This document shows, one piece after another, positions 1-7,439 of a DNA stretch of 39,712 nucleotides. The notes beneath the pieces were generated by a model that saw only the letters and a list, made by a program, of their open reading frames with translations, was not told the origin of the DNA and did no database searches. Position 1 is the first letter of the stretch; the number at the start of each line of letters is the position of its first letter. The translations under genes and the position numbers were made by a program. The stretch is taken from IMG/VR virus record IMGVR_UViG_3300045972_000620, positions 1-39,712 of that record; one strand, given 5' to 3'. Origin of the DNA: a virus.

Positions 1-110
1 ACCTTGATCAAGGCGCCGAACTCGTCAGCCAGGGGTCTGAGCGCCACCTCCATATCGTGACAAAGGTGGCAGTAGCCACGACTCATCAGGGTCAGCTCAA
101 TTGGCGCCAT
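1..110 (-). CDS. Glutaredoxin/thioredoxin-fold family protein, N-terminal part (host gene, runs off window)
   Basis: Reading leftward from an ATG at 110, the frame gives MAPIELTLMSRGYCHLCHDM and continues open to the window edge. The CHLC motif directly after a short beta-strand-like stretch is the CxxC redox site of the small glutaredoxin-like family found beside mucD and lepA in betaproteobacteria. The ATG sits inside the left attachment repeat. Joined back to the mucD fragment at the right end of the window, this start codon would overlap the mucD stop (ATGGCGCCAATTGA). The two genes were therefore probably translationally coupled before the prophage separated them. Only about 36 codons are visible. 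Confidence 0.8.
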   Translation of the reverse strand, partial: MAPIELTLMSRGYCHLCHDMEVALRPLADEFGALIK

Positions 111-124
111 TCAGACCATTGATG
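106..124. repeat. Left attachment site (att core) at the host-prophage junction
   Basis: The plus-strand sequence GCCATTCAGACCATTGATG matches GCCATTCAGGCCCTTGATG at the right end in 17 of 19 positions, with the first nine bases (GCCATTCAG) identical. Read on the minus strand, both copies encode the end of mucD (INGLNG / IKGLNG). The crossover most likely lies in the identical block. The mismatches then assign the CATCAATGGT variant to the phage and CATCAAGGGC to the host. Confidence 0.85.
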
Positions 125-185
125 TGATCGGCAGATCGATTGTGCCAGCGGTGAATGCAGATAGTTGCCATGCGTCAATCCCCTT

Positions 186-215
186 TTATTCCCTTTCTGA
201 GAGGTAGCAAGTAAA
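186..215 (-). promoter_or_regulatory. Weak candidate promoter reading out of the prophage toward the glutaredoxin gene
   Basis: On the minus strand TTTACT (215-210) and GAATAA (191-186) are separated by 18 bases, about 75 bases upstream of the glutaredoxin-family ATG. The match to sigma-70 is weak. It is listed because integration removes the host gene from its original upstream operon, so some outward promoter would be needed to keep it expressed. Confidence 0.2.
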
Positions 216-220
216 CATTG

Positions 221-238
221 TGCGCGTGCGTACGCGCA
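221..238. repeat. Small perfect hairpin
   Basis: TGCGCGT and ACGCGCA form a 7-bp perfect inverted repeat around a 4-base loop. No T-run follows on either strand, so it is not a typical intrinsic terminator. It lies about 100 bp inside the left attachment site and could be a protein-binding site or simply a stem. Confidence 0.4.
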
Positions 239-275
239 TCACGTGCACGAGGCGCTAATCATAGATTTTTTTGGT

Positions 276-571
276 CTTCGGAAAAAGGTAATAAATGTAA
301 TCGGTAAAAGAAAATCTTCACAGAACAAGTACTGAAGGCGATCTTACTGAACATAACAAAGGTGATTTATTTGTAATTAATAGGTGATGAAGTTACCTTT
401 TTTAAAGTAATAACAGTATTTTTTAAACATCAATATATTCAATGACTTAAAAAACTATTACCTTTCTAGTTACCTCTTATTACATTTCGAATGTAATTAA
501 AATATCTATTTGAATTCAAATAGTTAAATAGATATTCTCAAAGAACATTACATGATTACCTTTTTCCGAAG
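276..571. other. AT-rich non-coding island bounded by 25-bp inverted repeats
   Basis: This stretch of about 300 bases is strikingly AT-rich within a GC-rich element and holds no credible gene. Its ends, 276..301 and 547..571, are inverted copies of each other, matching over about 25 bases apart from a short difference in the middle (ATGTAAT/ATTACAT arm, then GGTAAT/ATTACC, then CTTCGGAAAAA/TTTTTCCGAAG). Inside are further dyads: ATTACATT-TCG-AATGTAAT, a 16-bp palindrome around GAATTC (TATTTGAATTCAAATA) and a wider pair AATATCTATTT/AAATAGATATT. Short GGTAAT or TTACCT units recur. It could be a MITE-like insertion, a regulatory or partition site, or a replication-related region. Confidence 0.6.
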
Positions 572-607
572 TCGGAACCTGTATTCGGCTAATAAATGCG
601 CCTGTAG

Positions 608-811
608 ATGGGTGTTGTATCTATGTGCATGGCCACGGCGCAAGGATTCGCGTCGTTTTCAATCGCCATCAACCTACGCTCCGCGCCGCCAGCGGTGAAG
701 ATCATTCGTTTTTGCATGATGCACACTTCGTGCCCTACAAAGCGGGTAGGCGGGGCGGGGTCCCGTCCGCGCGCTGAAGGTGGTTTTGGGGTCCGGTTGC
801 CTATTTTTTAG
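608..811 (+). CDS. Doubtful small ORF
   Basis: This is a 67-residue open frame with no clear ribosome-binding site (TGCGCCTGTAG precedes the ATG). The product is rich in Cys/Met/Arg and has no domain I recognise. Phages of this kind often have small cysteine-containing ORFs in this position, which is the only reason to keep it. It may equally be non-coding, because the frame extends into the A/T-rich direct repeats at its 3' end. Confidence 0.2.
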   Translation: MGVVSMCMATAQGFASFSIAINLRSAPPAVKIIRFCMMHTSCPTKRVGGAGSRPRAEGGFGVRLPIF

Positions 812-844
812 GCAGATTCCTTACAAATTGACTATTTTTTAGGC
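801..844. promoter_or_regulatory. Paired 13-bp direct repeats, possible operator upstream of the exported-protein gene
   Basis: CTATTTTTTAGGC occurs at 801..813 and again at 832..844, a period of 31 bases (close to three helical turns). The first copy is part of a small dyad (GCCTA / TAGGC). A TTGACT at 828..833 overlaps the second copy and could be a -35 element for the gene starting at 917, though no good -10 follows at the standard distance. The position and phasing suggest a regulator-binding pair. Confidence 0.4.
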
Positions 845-916
845 GACCCATCAAGAATGCAGAACGGTTAATGACACCGCGTTAGAATCTTTCCTTTTGA
901 ATTAGGGGGATTTCTC

Positions 917-1513
917 ATGGGGCAACCGGCAAGCATGAGTACGAAGATTGGCCTGGGTATGTTTGCAATCATCATTGCCATCGCTGTTTCAACGTGCGGT
1001 GAAAGCGATATCGATAAAAAGAAAAAGGCCGAGGTGTTCGATGCTCTTCCTTTTGATCAACAGGTGAAGTCGCTATCGTCAAACATCACCGCCGTCGATT
1101 CGGTAGTCAAAGGAGATACCTTGATGATTACCTTCTTCAAGCCGTCGATCTGGAATGGGAAGAACTGGACGTGGAACTTCCTTGAGACTGCCTTAAAGGT
1201 TCTCTCCCGGATTGGAGATCTGAGTCATGGCGAGCCCTATAAGCGGGTGACGTTCATGGCCCAGATCCCAACGCGAAATAACCTTGGTCAGGAAAGCCAG
1301 CAGCTGGCCATGAAGGTGACCTACAACATGGGGAAGATGTCGGGCGCCAAGTGGGACAAAATGACGTCGTTCGATATTGCCGAACTGGCCGATGAAATAG
1401 AGTTCAGACGACTAGGAACAGAGGCTGTCATTGAGTATTGCAAGGATGACGACCACATCAAATACACGCCTCTTTTCTGCAAACGTGCCCTCATCAGTGC
1501 CATGAATCCGTAG
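917..1513 (+). CDS. Small membrane-anchored exported protein, unknown function
   Basis: The product is 198 residues. The first 30 contain one hydrophobic segment (roughly residues 12-25, IGLGMFAIIIAIAVSTCG), so it is either a signal anchor or a lipoprotein: the Cys at the end of that segment is preceded by AVST, a poor lipobox. The rest is soluble and mixed-charge, with two Cys near the C-terminus (EYCKDD, LFCKRA). An AGGGGGA ribosome-binding site lies 7 bases before the ATG, which supports this start. The gene stands alone at the extreme left of the prophage in a spot where P2-like phages carry lysogenic-conversion genes. An envelope-located superinfection-exclusion role is possible but unproven. 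Confidence 0.65.
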   Translation: MGQPASMSTKIGLGMFAIIIAIAVSTCGESDIDKKKKAEVFDALPFDQQVKSLSSNITAVDSVVKGDTLMITFFKPSIWNGKNWTWNFLETALKVLSRIGDLSHGEPYKRVTFMAQIPTRNNLGQESQQLAMKVTYNMGKMSGAKWDKMTSFDIAELADEIEFRRLGTEAVIEYCKDDDHIKYTPLFCKRALISAMNP

Positions 1514-1516
1514 ACC

Positions 1517-1545
1517 AAAAAAAGCCGCCCATGCAAGGCGGCTTG
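1517..1545 (-). terminator. Intrinsic terminator of the adenine methyltransferase gene
   Basis: AAGCCGCC and GGCGGCTT pair around a 7-base loop. On the minus strand the stem is followed by a run of seven T. It lies about 20 bases beyond the stop of the leftward methyltransferase gene, and on the plus strand immediately after the exported-protein gene, so it may stop both converging transcripts. Confidence 0.75.
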
Positions 1546-1562
1546 TCTTAGCTGCAGTCCGG

Positions 1563-2330
1563 TCAGAAGTTACGAATTATCAGCTCCTGGCGATCCCCAC
1601 CCCGCCCGCTGCCGCCGACGGTGTAGTTGATGCCGACCGTCGATATCGTCATCCCTTTGAAGGCCTCCCGCATTTCCGGGATGTCGTTGACCGAGATGAC
1701 CATCTTCCCCTGTATCGATCGCGCCAGCTCAGCCATGCGGTCGTATTTATCAAGGCCAAAGCCGACCCCATAACCTTCCGTTCCCCAGTAAGGCGGGTCG
1801 CAGTAGAACAGCGTGTGCGGTCGGTCGTAGCGCCGGATGCACTCATCCCATGGCAGATGCTCGATGTAGGTCCTGTGCAGGCGAAGGTGGGCCGCCGACA
1901 TGTCCTCTTCAAGGCGTAACAGGTTAATCCTGGGCGGCGCCGTCGTTGCCGTCCCGAAGGTACGGCCATCGACCTTTCCGCCGAATCCCAGCTTCTGCAG
2001 GTAATAAAACCGGGCCGCCCGCTGGATATCGGTCAATGGTTCGACAGGCGTCGCCTTCAGCCAGTCATACATTTGCCGGCTTGACAGCGAAAACTTGAAC
2101 TGCCGGATGAACTCCTCCAGATGGTTTTTCACCACCCGATAGAGCGATACCAGATCCCCGTTGATATCGTTCAACACCTCGACATCGACCGGCGGCTTCA
2201 TGAAATACAGCGCCGCAGCGCCGCAGAACGGTTCCACATAGCACGAATGATCCGGAAAAATCGGCAGCAAATGCTTTGCAAGCCGGCGCTTCCCGCCGAT
2301 CCATGGAACAAGGGGACTAACTTTTGTCAT
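1563..2330 (-). CDS. dam: DNA adenine N6-methyltransferase (Dam/D12 class)
   Basis: The 255-residue product has the D12-class layout. The SAM-binding PWIGGKRRLA motif is at residues 9-18, VEPFCGAAALYF (motif I-like FxG) near 32-43, and the catalytic DPPYW at 178-182. Family members methylate the N6 of adenine, usually in GATC. It is a stand-alone methylase with no restriction partner, read leftward beyond the portal gene and ended by its own terminator. P2 lacks a gene here. Likely roles are protecting phage DNA from host restriction or altering phage or host gene expression. The target sequence cannot be read from the protein. Confidence 0.93.
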   Translation of the reverse strand: MTKVSPLVPWIGGKRRLAKHLLPIFPDHSCYVEPFCGAAALYFMKPPVDVEVLNDINGDLVSLYRVVKNHLEEFIRQFKFSLSSRQMYDWLKATPVEPLTDIQRAARFYYLQKLGFGGKVDGRTFGTATTAPPRINLLRLEEDMSAAHLRLHRTYIEHLPWDECIRRYDRPHTLFYCDPPYWGTEGYGVGFGLDKYDRMAELARSIQGKMVISVNDIPEMREAFKGMTISTVGINYTVGGSGRGGDRQELIIRNF

Positions 2331-2466
2331 ATTTCAACTGCTTCCATTGAATGGTAGCCTTCGCCCCGCCGTGTGCACGGTGCGGTGCCTTGGCTGAAAG
2401 CAGCTCACTCTGCTGGAGGTGGCCTGGTCGAGTGTTGACGCACCCGGCCAGGTCGCACCGTCTTTC

Positions 2467-3489
2467 CTATGGCGCCACCACCGCCTTCGCCAGCTCATAC
2501 GGCTTGAAGCTGATCACCTCTTCGCCGATCCACTCGTTGAGCTCCATCATTCGCCCCTGGTAGTAGCCGATCTCGTTGGCGTTGAACACCGAAGCCGCCT
2601 TCTCGGCGTCGCCGAAGCCGCCGGTATTGTTCGGCACGATGCCCATCAGCTGGGGCGGCACGCGGTGCATGGCGAGCTGGTCATCGCGGGTGATGTTCTT
2701 GATGCCGGCAAACTCATCCTTGGCCGCCACCTCGCTGACCGGAATCAACTGGATCCCATCCTTCTTGCCGTTGGGAGAATAGACAAACAAGTTGCGGAAA
2801 TTGCCCGGCCCCTTCGAATCCTTCAGCGCCTGGCGCAGGTTATCGACGTCGGACAGCTCCTGGGCCGGGTCGGTCATGTACAAAATGAAGCCGGCGTGCG
2901 AACCGTTCTTGTAATACTTCCGTCTGAACAACGTCGCCGACTCATTAAGCCAGGCCGAATGCAGCGCCGGAATGTACTCCGGCAGCCCATAAATCTCCTG
3001 ATTCACATCCGGCTCCAGCAAGTGGAACACCTTGCCGACCGGGAACTGGTGCTCCTCGTTGAATCTCGGCACAAACCAGTACTGGTTCAGATCCAGCCCG
3101 CGCCGGGTGTACTTCGCCTTGGCCGGAATCAAGCGCATCGCCTGGCGCAGCATCGAATCCCGCCGCTCCAGATAGGCATTGCCGAAGACGATGAACTCAT
3201 GACAGAAAATCGCGAAATCCGTTCGCGACAACAGCCGGTGCGGTATGAAGCAACTCACCAGAATGTTCCGCTTGACCAGCATCGCCGAGGCATGATGCAC
3301 CGCCGACCGGCTCGACCGCGCCAGCCCGTCCATGGAAACCGGCGGCTCGTACCACTTGCCATTATTCGGGCATTCCAGATAGTCAATAAAATCCCGGCGA
3401 TCCAACACCGCCTCCGGGTCGCCAAAAGCGAAGGCCTCAATCCGTCCGCTCGCTGCTGTCGGCTTCTCGCCCGTCAAATCATTGCTCAT
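2467..3489 (-). CDS. Q: Portal protein (P2 gpQ)
   Basis: The 340-residue product is close to the P2 gpQ length and carries typical family segments: a WYEPPVS stretch near residue 45, IFGLPEY-like EIYGLPEYIPAL, and the helical FRRKYYKNGSHAG region. It would form the dodecameric ring at one capsid vertex through which terminase packages DNA. Its start overlaps the end of the terminase gene by four bases (ATGA). The two are therefore one leftward late operon, as in P2, controlled from the dyad at 5330..5356. Confidence 0.96.
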   Translation of the reverse strand: MSNDLTGEKPTAASGRIEAFAFGDPEAVLDRRDFIDYLECPNNGKWYEPPVSMDGLARSSRSAVHHASAMLVKRNILVSCFIPHRLLSRTDFAIFCHEFIVFGNAYLERRDSMLRQAMRLIPAKAKYTRRGLDLNQYWFVPRFNEEHQFPVGKVFHLLEPDVNQEIYGLPEYIPALHSAWLNESATLFRRKYYKNGSHAGFILYMTDPAQELSDVDNLRQALKDSKGPGNFRNLFVYSPNGKKDGIQLIPVSEVAAKDEFAGIKNITRDDQLAMHRVPPQLMGIVPNNTGGFGDAEKAASVFNANEIGYYQGRMMELNEWIGEEVISFKPYELAKAVVAP

Positions 3490-5285
3490 CCAATTATCTC
3501 CATCGAAGATTGATTACTGCCCGTCCGACCCTCAAGCGGCTCGTTGGCCAGCGCATGCATCGCCGCCCAGGCCAGATCGGCGTGGCTCGTTTCCTCGCTG
3601 CGCCCGGCCTCGAACGTAATCTGCCGGCCGCTCTGCGTAGTCGTCTTCTTGATCGCCATAAAAGCCGCCGCCATGTCCGTCCAGCCGGCGTCGAACTCCA
3701 GCCGGCCCTTATTGATCACATCCATCGCCTTCAAAACCAGCCGCATCTTCACATCCGGCGTGTACTGGAAGCCCTTCACCGCCGGGAAAAACTGCTTGAC
3801 CAGCTGATACACCGCCGAGCCCAGACCGGTCATGTCGATGCCGATGTAGGTCACGTGGTAGCACTCGGTCACCTTCTTGATCCGCGCCGCCTGCTCCTCG
3901 TAATCCATGCCCTTGAACTGCACGCGATCGAGTATCCGGAACTTGCCGCCCGCCACGGCCGGCGGCGCCATCACCACCAGCGCCGCGTTATCGCCCGTGC
4001 TGGAAGGGTCATAGCCCACCCACACCTCGCGCCAACCCAGCGGCCGCGCCGCAAACGGCTTGAAGTCATCCCACAGCGTCCACGAATCCACCATGCAGCG
4101 CTGCATCGCCGCCAGCGGGAAAATGCTCTGCCCGTCGTCGATGAACTCGCACATCAGCAAATTCAAGAACTCGTCCGCCGAATACTCCTGCCGCAGCTGC
4201 TCGATATCGAACAAATCGCAGCCACCTGCCAGCGCATCAAGCACCGTCACCATCTGCCGCCACTGGCCATCCTCGCAAGCCCGGCCATCCTTCAGCGCGC
4301 CATGCGAGACATCCAGCTTGATCTTGTCGGCCGCCGCCCGGCCGCGGTTGAACAGCTCACCCGTCCAGAACGGGTAGGCCTCATGCGACACCGCCGACGG
4401 CGTCGAAAAGTAGGTCAGGCGCCAATGCTTGTGCATCGCCATGCCCGACGCCACCTTGCGGAACTCCTGGAATTTCGGAATCCAGAAATACTCGTCCATA
4501 TACACGTTGCCGTGATACGACTGCGCCGTCCGGCTATTAGTCCCGAGAAAATACAGCGTCGCCCCGTTCGGCAACACAATCGGGTCGCCCTGCAGCTCAA
4601 CGTCGGCCACATCGGCCGCAAACTGCTTGATATACCCCTTGAAGACATGCGCCTGCGCCTTCGAGGCCGACAGGAAAATCTGGTTGCGCCCCGTCTCCAG
4701 CGCATCGACCAGGCCTTCCCGTGCGAAATACCACGTCGCCCCGATCTGCCGGCTCTTCAGCAGATCGCGCACGCGATTCACCAGCCCGGACCGGTACCAC
4801 TTCATCTGGTACGGGAACAAGGACTTCATGAAGGCCGCAACCAGCTCCTCCTGCTGCGCCTCGCTCACCGCATTGCGCGCTGGCTGCTTGCGCGTCCCGG
4901 CCCGCGTCTTCGCGTTGCGGTTCTCCACCTCCGGATTCAAGTCCGCCTCGTTGCCGCCGCCCTTCGAATATTTCTTGACCCGAGCCAGGCGCTCCATCTG
5001 CCGGCCCAGCAAGTCGATTTCCTTGTAATCCTTCGGCTCCTTCTCGACTTTCGATACCAGCTGAATCAAGCGCGCCTCGACGCTTGACTCAACCCGCTCA
5101 ACCGGGTCGAATGAGTCCCACGCGTCGCGCCGCTTCCAGCTATGGATCGTCGATGGCTGTTGCCCGAGGTGCTCCGCAATGCGGATCACCCGCCAGCCCT
5201 GCCAATACAGCTCGCGTGCCCGCCGTCGTGGATCGATATCCGGCGACAGGGCAGCAAGGGCAGCAGGGGCTAAAGGAGCGTTCAT
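3486..5285 (-). CDS. P: Terminase large subunit, ATPase (P2 gpP)
   Basis: The 599-residue product matches the P2 gpP family in length and layout. An N-terminal helix-turn-helix (about residues 17-55, QGWRVIRIAEHLGQ) precedes the ATPase core. A Walker A-like loop SRQIGATW lies near 178-185 and a Walker B segment NVYMDEYFW near 260-268. The C-terminal nuclease-like part begins at VGYDPSSTGDNAAL. The protein cuts and pumps DNA with gpM. It is the first gene of the leftward late operon, diverging from O. If the late transcript starts about 55 bases from the centre of the dyad at 5330..5356, the leader would be very short. Confidence 0.97.
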   Translation of the reverse strand: MNAPLAPAALAALSPDIDPRRRARELYWQGWRVIRIAEHLGQQPSTIHSWKRRDAWDSFDPVERVESSVEARLIQLVSKVEKEPKDYKEIDLLGRQMERLARVKKYSKGGGNEADLNPEVENRNAKTRAGTRKQPARNAVSEAQQEELVAAFMKSLFPYQMKWYRSGLVNRVRDLLKSRQIGATWYFAREGLVDALETGRNQIFLSASKAQAHVFKGYIKQFAADVADVELQGDPIVLPNGATLYFLGTNSRTAQSYHGNVYMDEYFWIPKFQEFRKVASGMAMHKHWRLTYFSTPSAVSHEAYPFWTGELFNRGRAAADKIKLDVSHGALKDGRACEDGQWRQMVTVLDALAGGCDLFDIEQLRQEYSADEFLNLLMCEFIDDGQSIFPLAAMQRCMVDSWTLWDDFKPFAARPLGWREVWVGYDPSSTGDNAALVVMAPPAVAGGKFRILDRVQFKGMDYEEQAARIKKVTECYHVTYIGIDMTGLGSAVYQLVKQFFPAVKGFQYTPDVKMRLVLKAMDVINKGRLEFDAGWTDMAAAFMAIKKTTTQSGRQITFEAGRSEETSHADLAWAAMHALANEPLEGRTGSNQSSMEIIG

Positions 5286-5292
5286 GGGAGCC

Positions 5293-5316
5293 GAGGCTAC
5301 CCGCGCGCGTAGCCTC
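5293..5316. promoter_or_regulatory. Perfect 8-bp dyad just upstream of the terminase start
   Basis: GAGGCTAC and GTAGCCTC flank an alternating CCGCGCGC spacer, 8 bases before the leftward ATG of the terminase gene. It overlaps the predicted -10 area of the leftward late promoter, so it could be an operator or an mRNA hairpin. Similar CCCGCGCGCGC tracts recur in the gaps before V, FI and L. Confidence 0.45.
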
Positions 5317-5329
5317 TACCGAACAAAGC

Positions 5330-5356
5330 CGGGAGTAGCCCGCCCGCTTACACCCG
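5330..5356. promoter_or_regulatory. Bidirectional late-activator site between P and O
   Basis: On the plus strand the site reads CGGGAGTA-N11-TACACCCG, and on the minus strand CGGGTGTA-N11-TACTCCCG, so both strands fit the consensus CGGSWGTA-N11-YACWCCCG. The same 27-bp pattern recurs before V and FI, the other two positions of P2 late promoters. The centre (5343) is 58 bases from the P start and 101 from the O start. P2 Ogr binds a comparable dyad (TGT-N12-ACA) centred near -55. I infer that the zinc-finger protein at 27312..27593 binds here. Confidence 0.7.
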
Positions 5357-5443
5357 CAAGCCTTTGCCCCACGCAAACGGCCGCCCCAAACTGGCCCGGT
5401 CAAATCGCCAATCACCATCGATTAACCGCCGGAGCCAGACACC

Positions 5444-6289
5444 ATGCCTATTTCCAAGCCTTTCGCCATCGCCACCGAAGGCGCCACCACCGACGGCCGC
5501 GTCATCACCGCCGACTGGATCAAGCAGATGGCCGAAACCTACGACCCGAAGTCCTACACGGCTCTCGGCAATCTCGAACACTACCTGTCGGTCATCCCGG
5601 ACAGCATCTTCAACGCCTACGGCAAGGTCATCTCGCTGAGCACCCGCGTCGGCGAAGTCCTCGGTGAAAAGAAGCTGCAGCTCATGGCCGTATTCGACGC
5701 CAATGCCGCCATCGTCGCCCTGCAAAAAGCCGGTCAGAAAATGTTCACCTCGATCGAAGTCAACCCGGACTTCGCCAAGAGCGGCAAGGCCTACCTGCAA
5801 GGCCTCGCCTTCACCAACAATCCGGCCAGCCTGGGCACCGAAGTCATGAGCTTCGCCGCCGGCGCCAAGGAAAACCCCTTCGCCGCCCGCAAGCACGAAG
5901 CCGGCAACCTCTTCACCGTCGCCGAAGAAGTCACCCTTGAATGGGAAACTGAAAAATCTTCTGGCGACACCCTGTTCACCAAGGTCAAGGACCTGCTCGG
6001 GATGGGCAAGAAAGAAACCGACGCCAACTTCGCCGACGTCAGCAAGGCCGTCGAAATCATCGCCCAGTCGCAGAAGGATCTGATCGACCGCGTCGCCAGC
6101 ATCGACAAATTCGACACGAAGGAACAGGACACCAAGACGGCCGATTCCATCAAGACCCTGCGCGAATCGCTGGAAAAAGTAACCGCCGACTTCGCCGACC
6201 TCAAGAAAACCCTCGGCCATACCGACGCCGACCCCAAGAACCGCAGCGCCGCTGCCGGCGGTGACGGCCTCATCAAGACCGACTGCTGA
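5444..6289 (+). CDS. O: Capsid scaffold and maturation protease (P2 gpO)
   Basis: The 281-residue product aligns with P2 gpO by its start (GxTTDGRVI) and by the three catalytic positions of that serine protease: Asp17 (TTDG), His46 (NLEHYL) and Ser103 (MFTSIEVNPDFA). The N-terminal half is the protease. The C-terminal half is charged and helical and ends in a probable coiled coil (about 215-265), the scaffold part that guides gpN assembly. GGAGCC about 8 bases before the ATG is the ribosome-binding site. It is the first gene of the rightward head operon. Confidence 0.95.
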   Translation: MPISKPFAIATEGATTDGRVITADWIKQMAETYDPKSYTALGNLEHYLSVIPDSIFNAYGKVISLSTRVGEVLGEKKLQLMAVFDANAAIVALQKAGQKMFTSIEVNPDFAKSGKAYLQGLAFTNNPASLGTEVMSFAAGAKENPFAARKHEAGNLFTVAEEVTLEWETEKSSGDTLFTKVKDLLGMGKKETDANFADVSKAVEIIAQSQKDLIDRVASIDKFDTKEQDTKTADSIKTLRESLEKVTADFADLKKTLGHTDADPKNRSAAAGGDGLIKTDC

Positions 6290-6301
6290 TCTCGAACAGA
6301 T

Positions 6302-6344
6302 AACCGACCAGCCAACCGACCAGCCAACCGACCAGCCAACCGAC
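6302..6344 (+). repeat. 12-bp tandem repeat between O and N
   Basis: The unit AACCGACCAGCC occurs three times head to tail, followed by a partial fourth copy. It fills most of the 77-base gap between the scaffold and capsid genes. Related AGCCACCCGACCA and CCCACCCGACCAG units occur in the gap before the SGNH hydrolase gene (8210..8240). It has no stem-forming potential, so a spacing or slippage origin is more likely than a terminator. Confidence 0.85.
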
Positions 6345-6366
6345 ACCGCAACCAACGGAGCACACC

Positions 6367-7383
6367 ATGCGTAACGAAACCCGCCTTGTCTACAATGCCT
6401 TCACCCAGGCCATCGCCGAACTTAACGGCGTCCCCTCGGCCACCGAGAAATTCACGGTCACCCCGAGCATTCAGCAAAAGCTCGAAAACCGCATCCAGGA
6501 ATCTAGCCAGTTCCTGAACACGGTCAACAACTACGGCGTCATCGAACAATCCGGTGAAAAGATCGGCCTCGGCATCGGCAGCACCGTCGCCAGCACCACC
6601 GACACGGCGACGCAGGACCGCGTCCCGACCGACCCGACGGTGCTCGATAACCAGGGCTACCTGTGTACCCAGACCAACTTCGATACCGCCATCAAGTATT
6701 CGAAGCTCGACTCCTGGTCCAAGTTCGCCGACTTCCAGACCCGCATCCGCGACCAGATCCTGCGCCGCCAGGCCCTCGATATCATCACCATCGGCTTCAA
6801 CGGTATCAGCCGAGCCGCCACCAGCAACCGCACTACCAACCCGCTGTTGCAGGACGTCAATATCGGCTGGCTGCAAAAAATGCGCCTCAATGCCGCTGCC
6901 CGTGTCATGACCCAGATCGGCGCCACCGGCAAGATCCAGATCGGCGACACCATCGACATCGCCCACGGCTACCGCAACATGGACGCCCTGGTCTTTGACA
7001 TGGTCAACAACCTGCTCGACCCGTGGCACCGCGAAGACACCCAGCTCGTCGCCATCCTCGGCCGCGATCTGTTCGCCGACAAGTATTTCCCGCTGATCAA
7101 CAAGGTGCAGGACAACACGCAGAAGATCGCCGCCGACCTCATCGTCAGCCAGAGCCGTGTTGGCGGCCTTCAAGCCGTCCGCGCCCCGAACTTCCCGGCC
7201 AACAAGATCATGGTCACGCGCCTCGACAACCTCTCCCGCTACTACCAGGAAGGTGGCCGTCGCCGCACCATCATCGACAACGCCAAGCGCGACCAGATCG
7301 AAAACTACGAGTCCTCGAACGACGCCTACGTCATCGAAGACTACGGCCTGTGCTGCCTGGCTGAAAACCTCGAAATCGTCTGA
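6367..7383 (+). CDS. N: Major capsid protein (P2 gpN)
   Basis: The 338-residue product has family landmarks: the N-terminal MRNETRLVYNAF segment, the PSIQQKLENRIQESSQFLN helix and the SWSKFADFQTRIRDQILRRQALDIITIGFNG block. The late part (YYQEGGRRRTIIDNAKRDQIENYESSNDAYVIEDY) is also typical. It forms the HK97-fold shell. The N-terminus is probably trimmed by gpO after assembly, as in P2. CGGAG lies 7 bases upstream of the ATG. Confidence 0.97.
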   Translation: MRNETRLVYNAFTQAIAELNGVPSATEKFTVTPSIQQKLENRIQESSQFLNTVNNYGVIEQSGEKIGLGIGSTVASTTDTATQDRVPTDPTVLDNQGYLCTQTNFDTAIKYSKLDSWSKFADFQTRIRDQILRRQALDIITIGFNGISRAATSNRTTNPLLQDVNIGWLQKMRLNAAARVMTQIGATGKIQIGDTIDIAHGYRNMDALVFDMVNNLLDPWHREDTQLVAILGRDLFADKYFPLINKVQDNTQKIAADLIVSQSRVGGLQAVRAPNFPANKIMVTRLDNLSRYYQEGGRRRTIIDNAKRDQIENYESSNDAYVIEDYGLCCLAENLEIV

Positions 7384-7439
7384 TCGTCGCAGCACCACGG
7401 GCGGCCATCACCGGCCGCCCGGTTATCAAGGAGACCCCC

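Noticed and set aside
113-171. A short leftward ATG frame (about 24 codons) ending INGLNGAN, formed by phage DNA joined to the old mucD stop
   Set aside because: It is a by-product of the junction. The upstream residues do not resemble any protein and no ribosome-binding site precedes it.
2331-2466. Possible small gene between dam and the portal gene
   Set aside because: No open frame with a ribosome-binding site and reasonable length; only short frames and a small GC-rich dyad are present.
3510-5087. A 525-codon open frame opposite the terminase gene
   Set aside because: It is Arg/His/Leu-rich, antisense to a clearly recognised gene, and typical of shadow frames in GC-rich DNA.
5791-7398. 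A 535-codon leftward open frame across genes O and N
   Set aside because: It is antisense to two clear structural genes and has Val/Gly/Asp-rich composition from codon mirroring.
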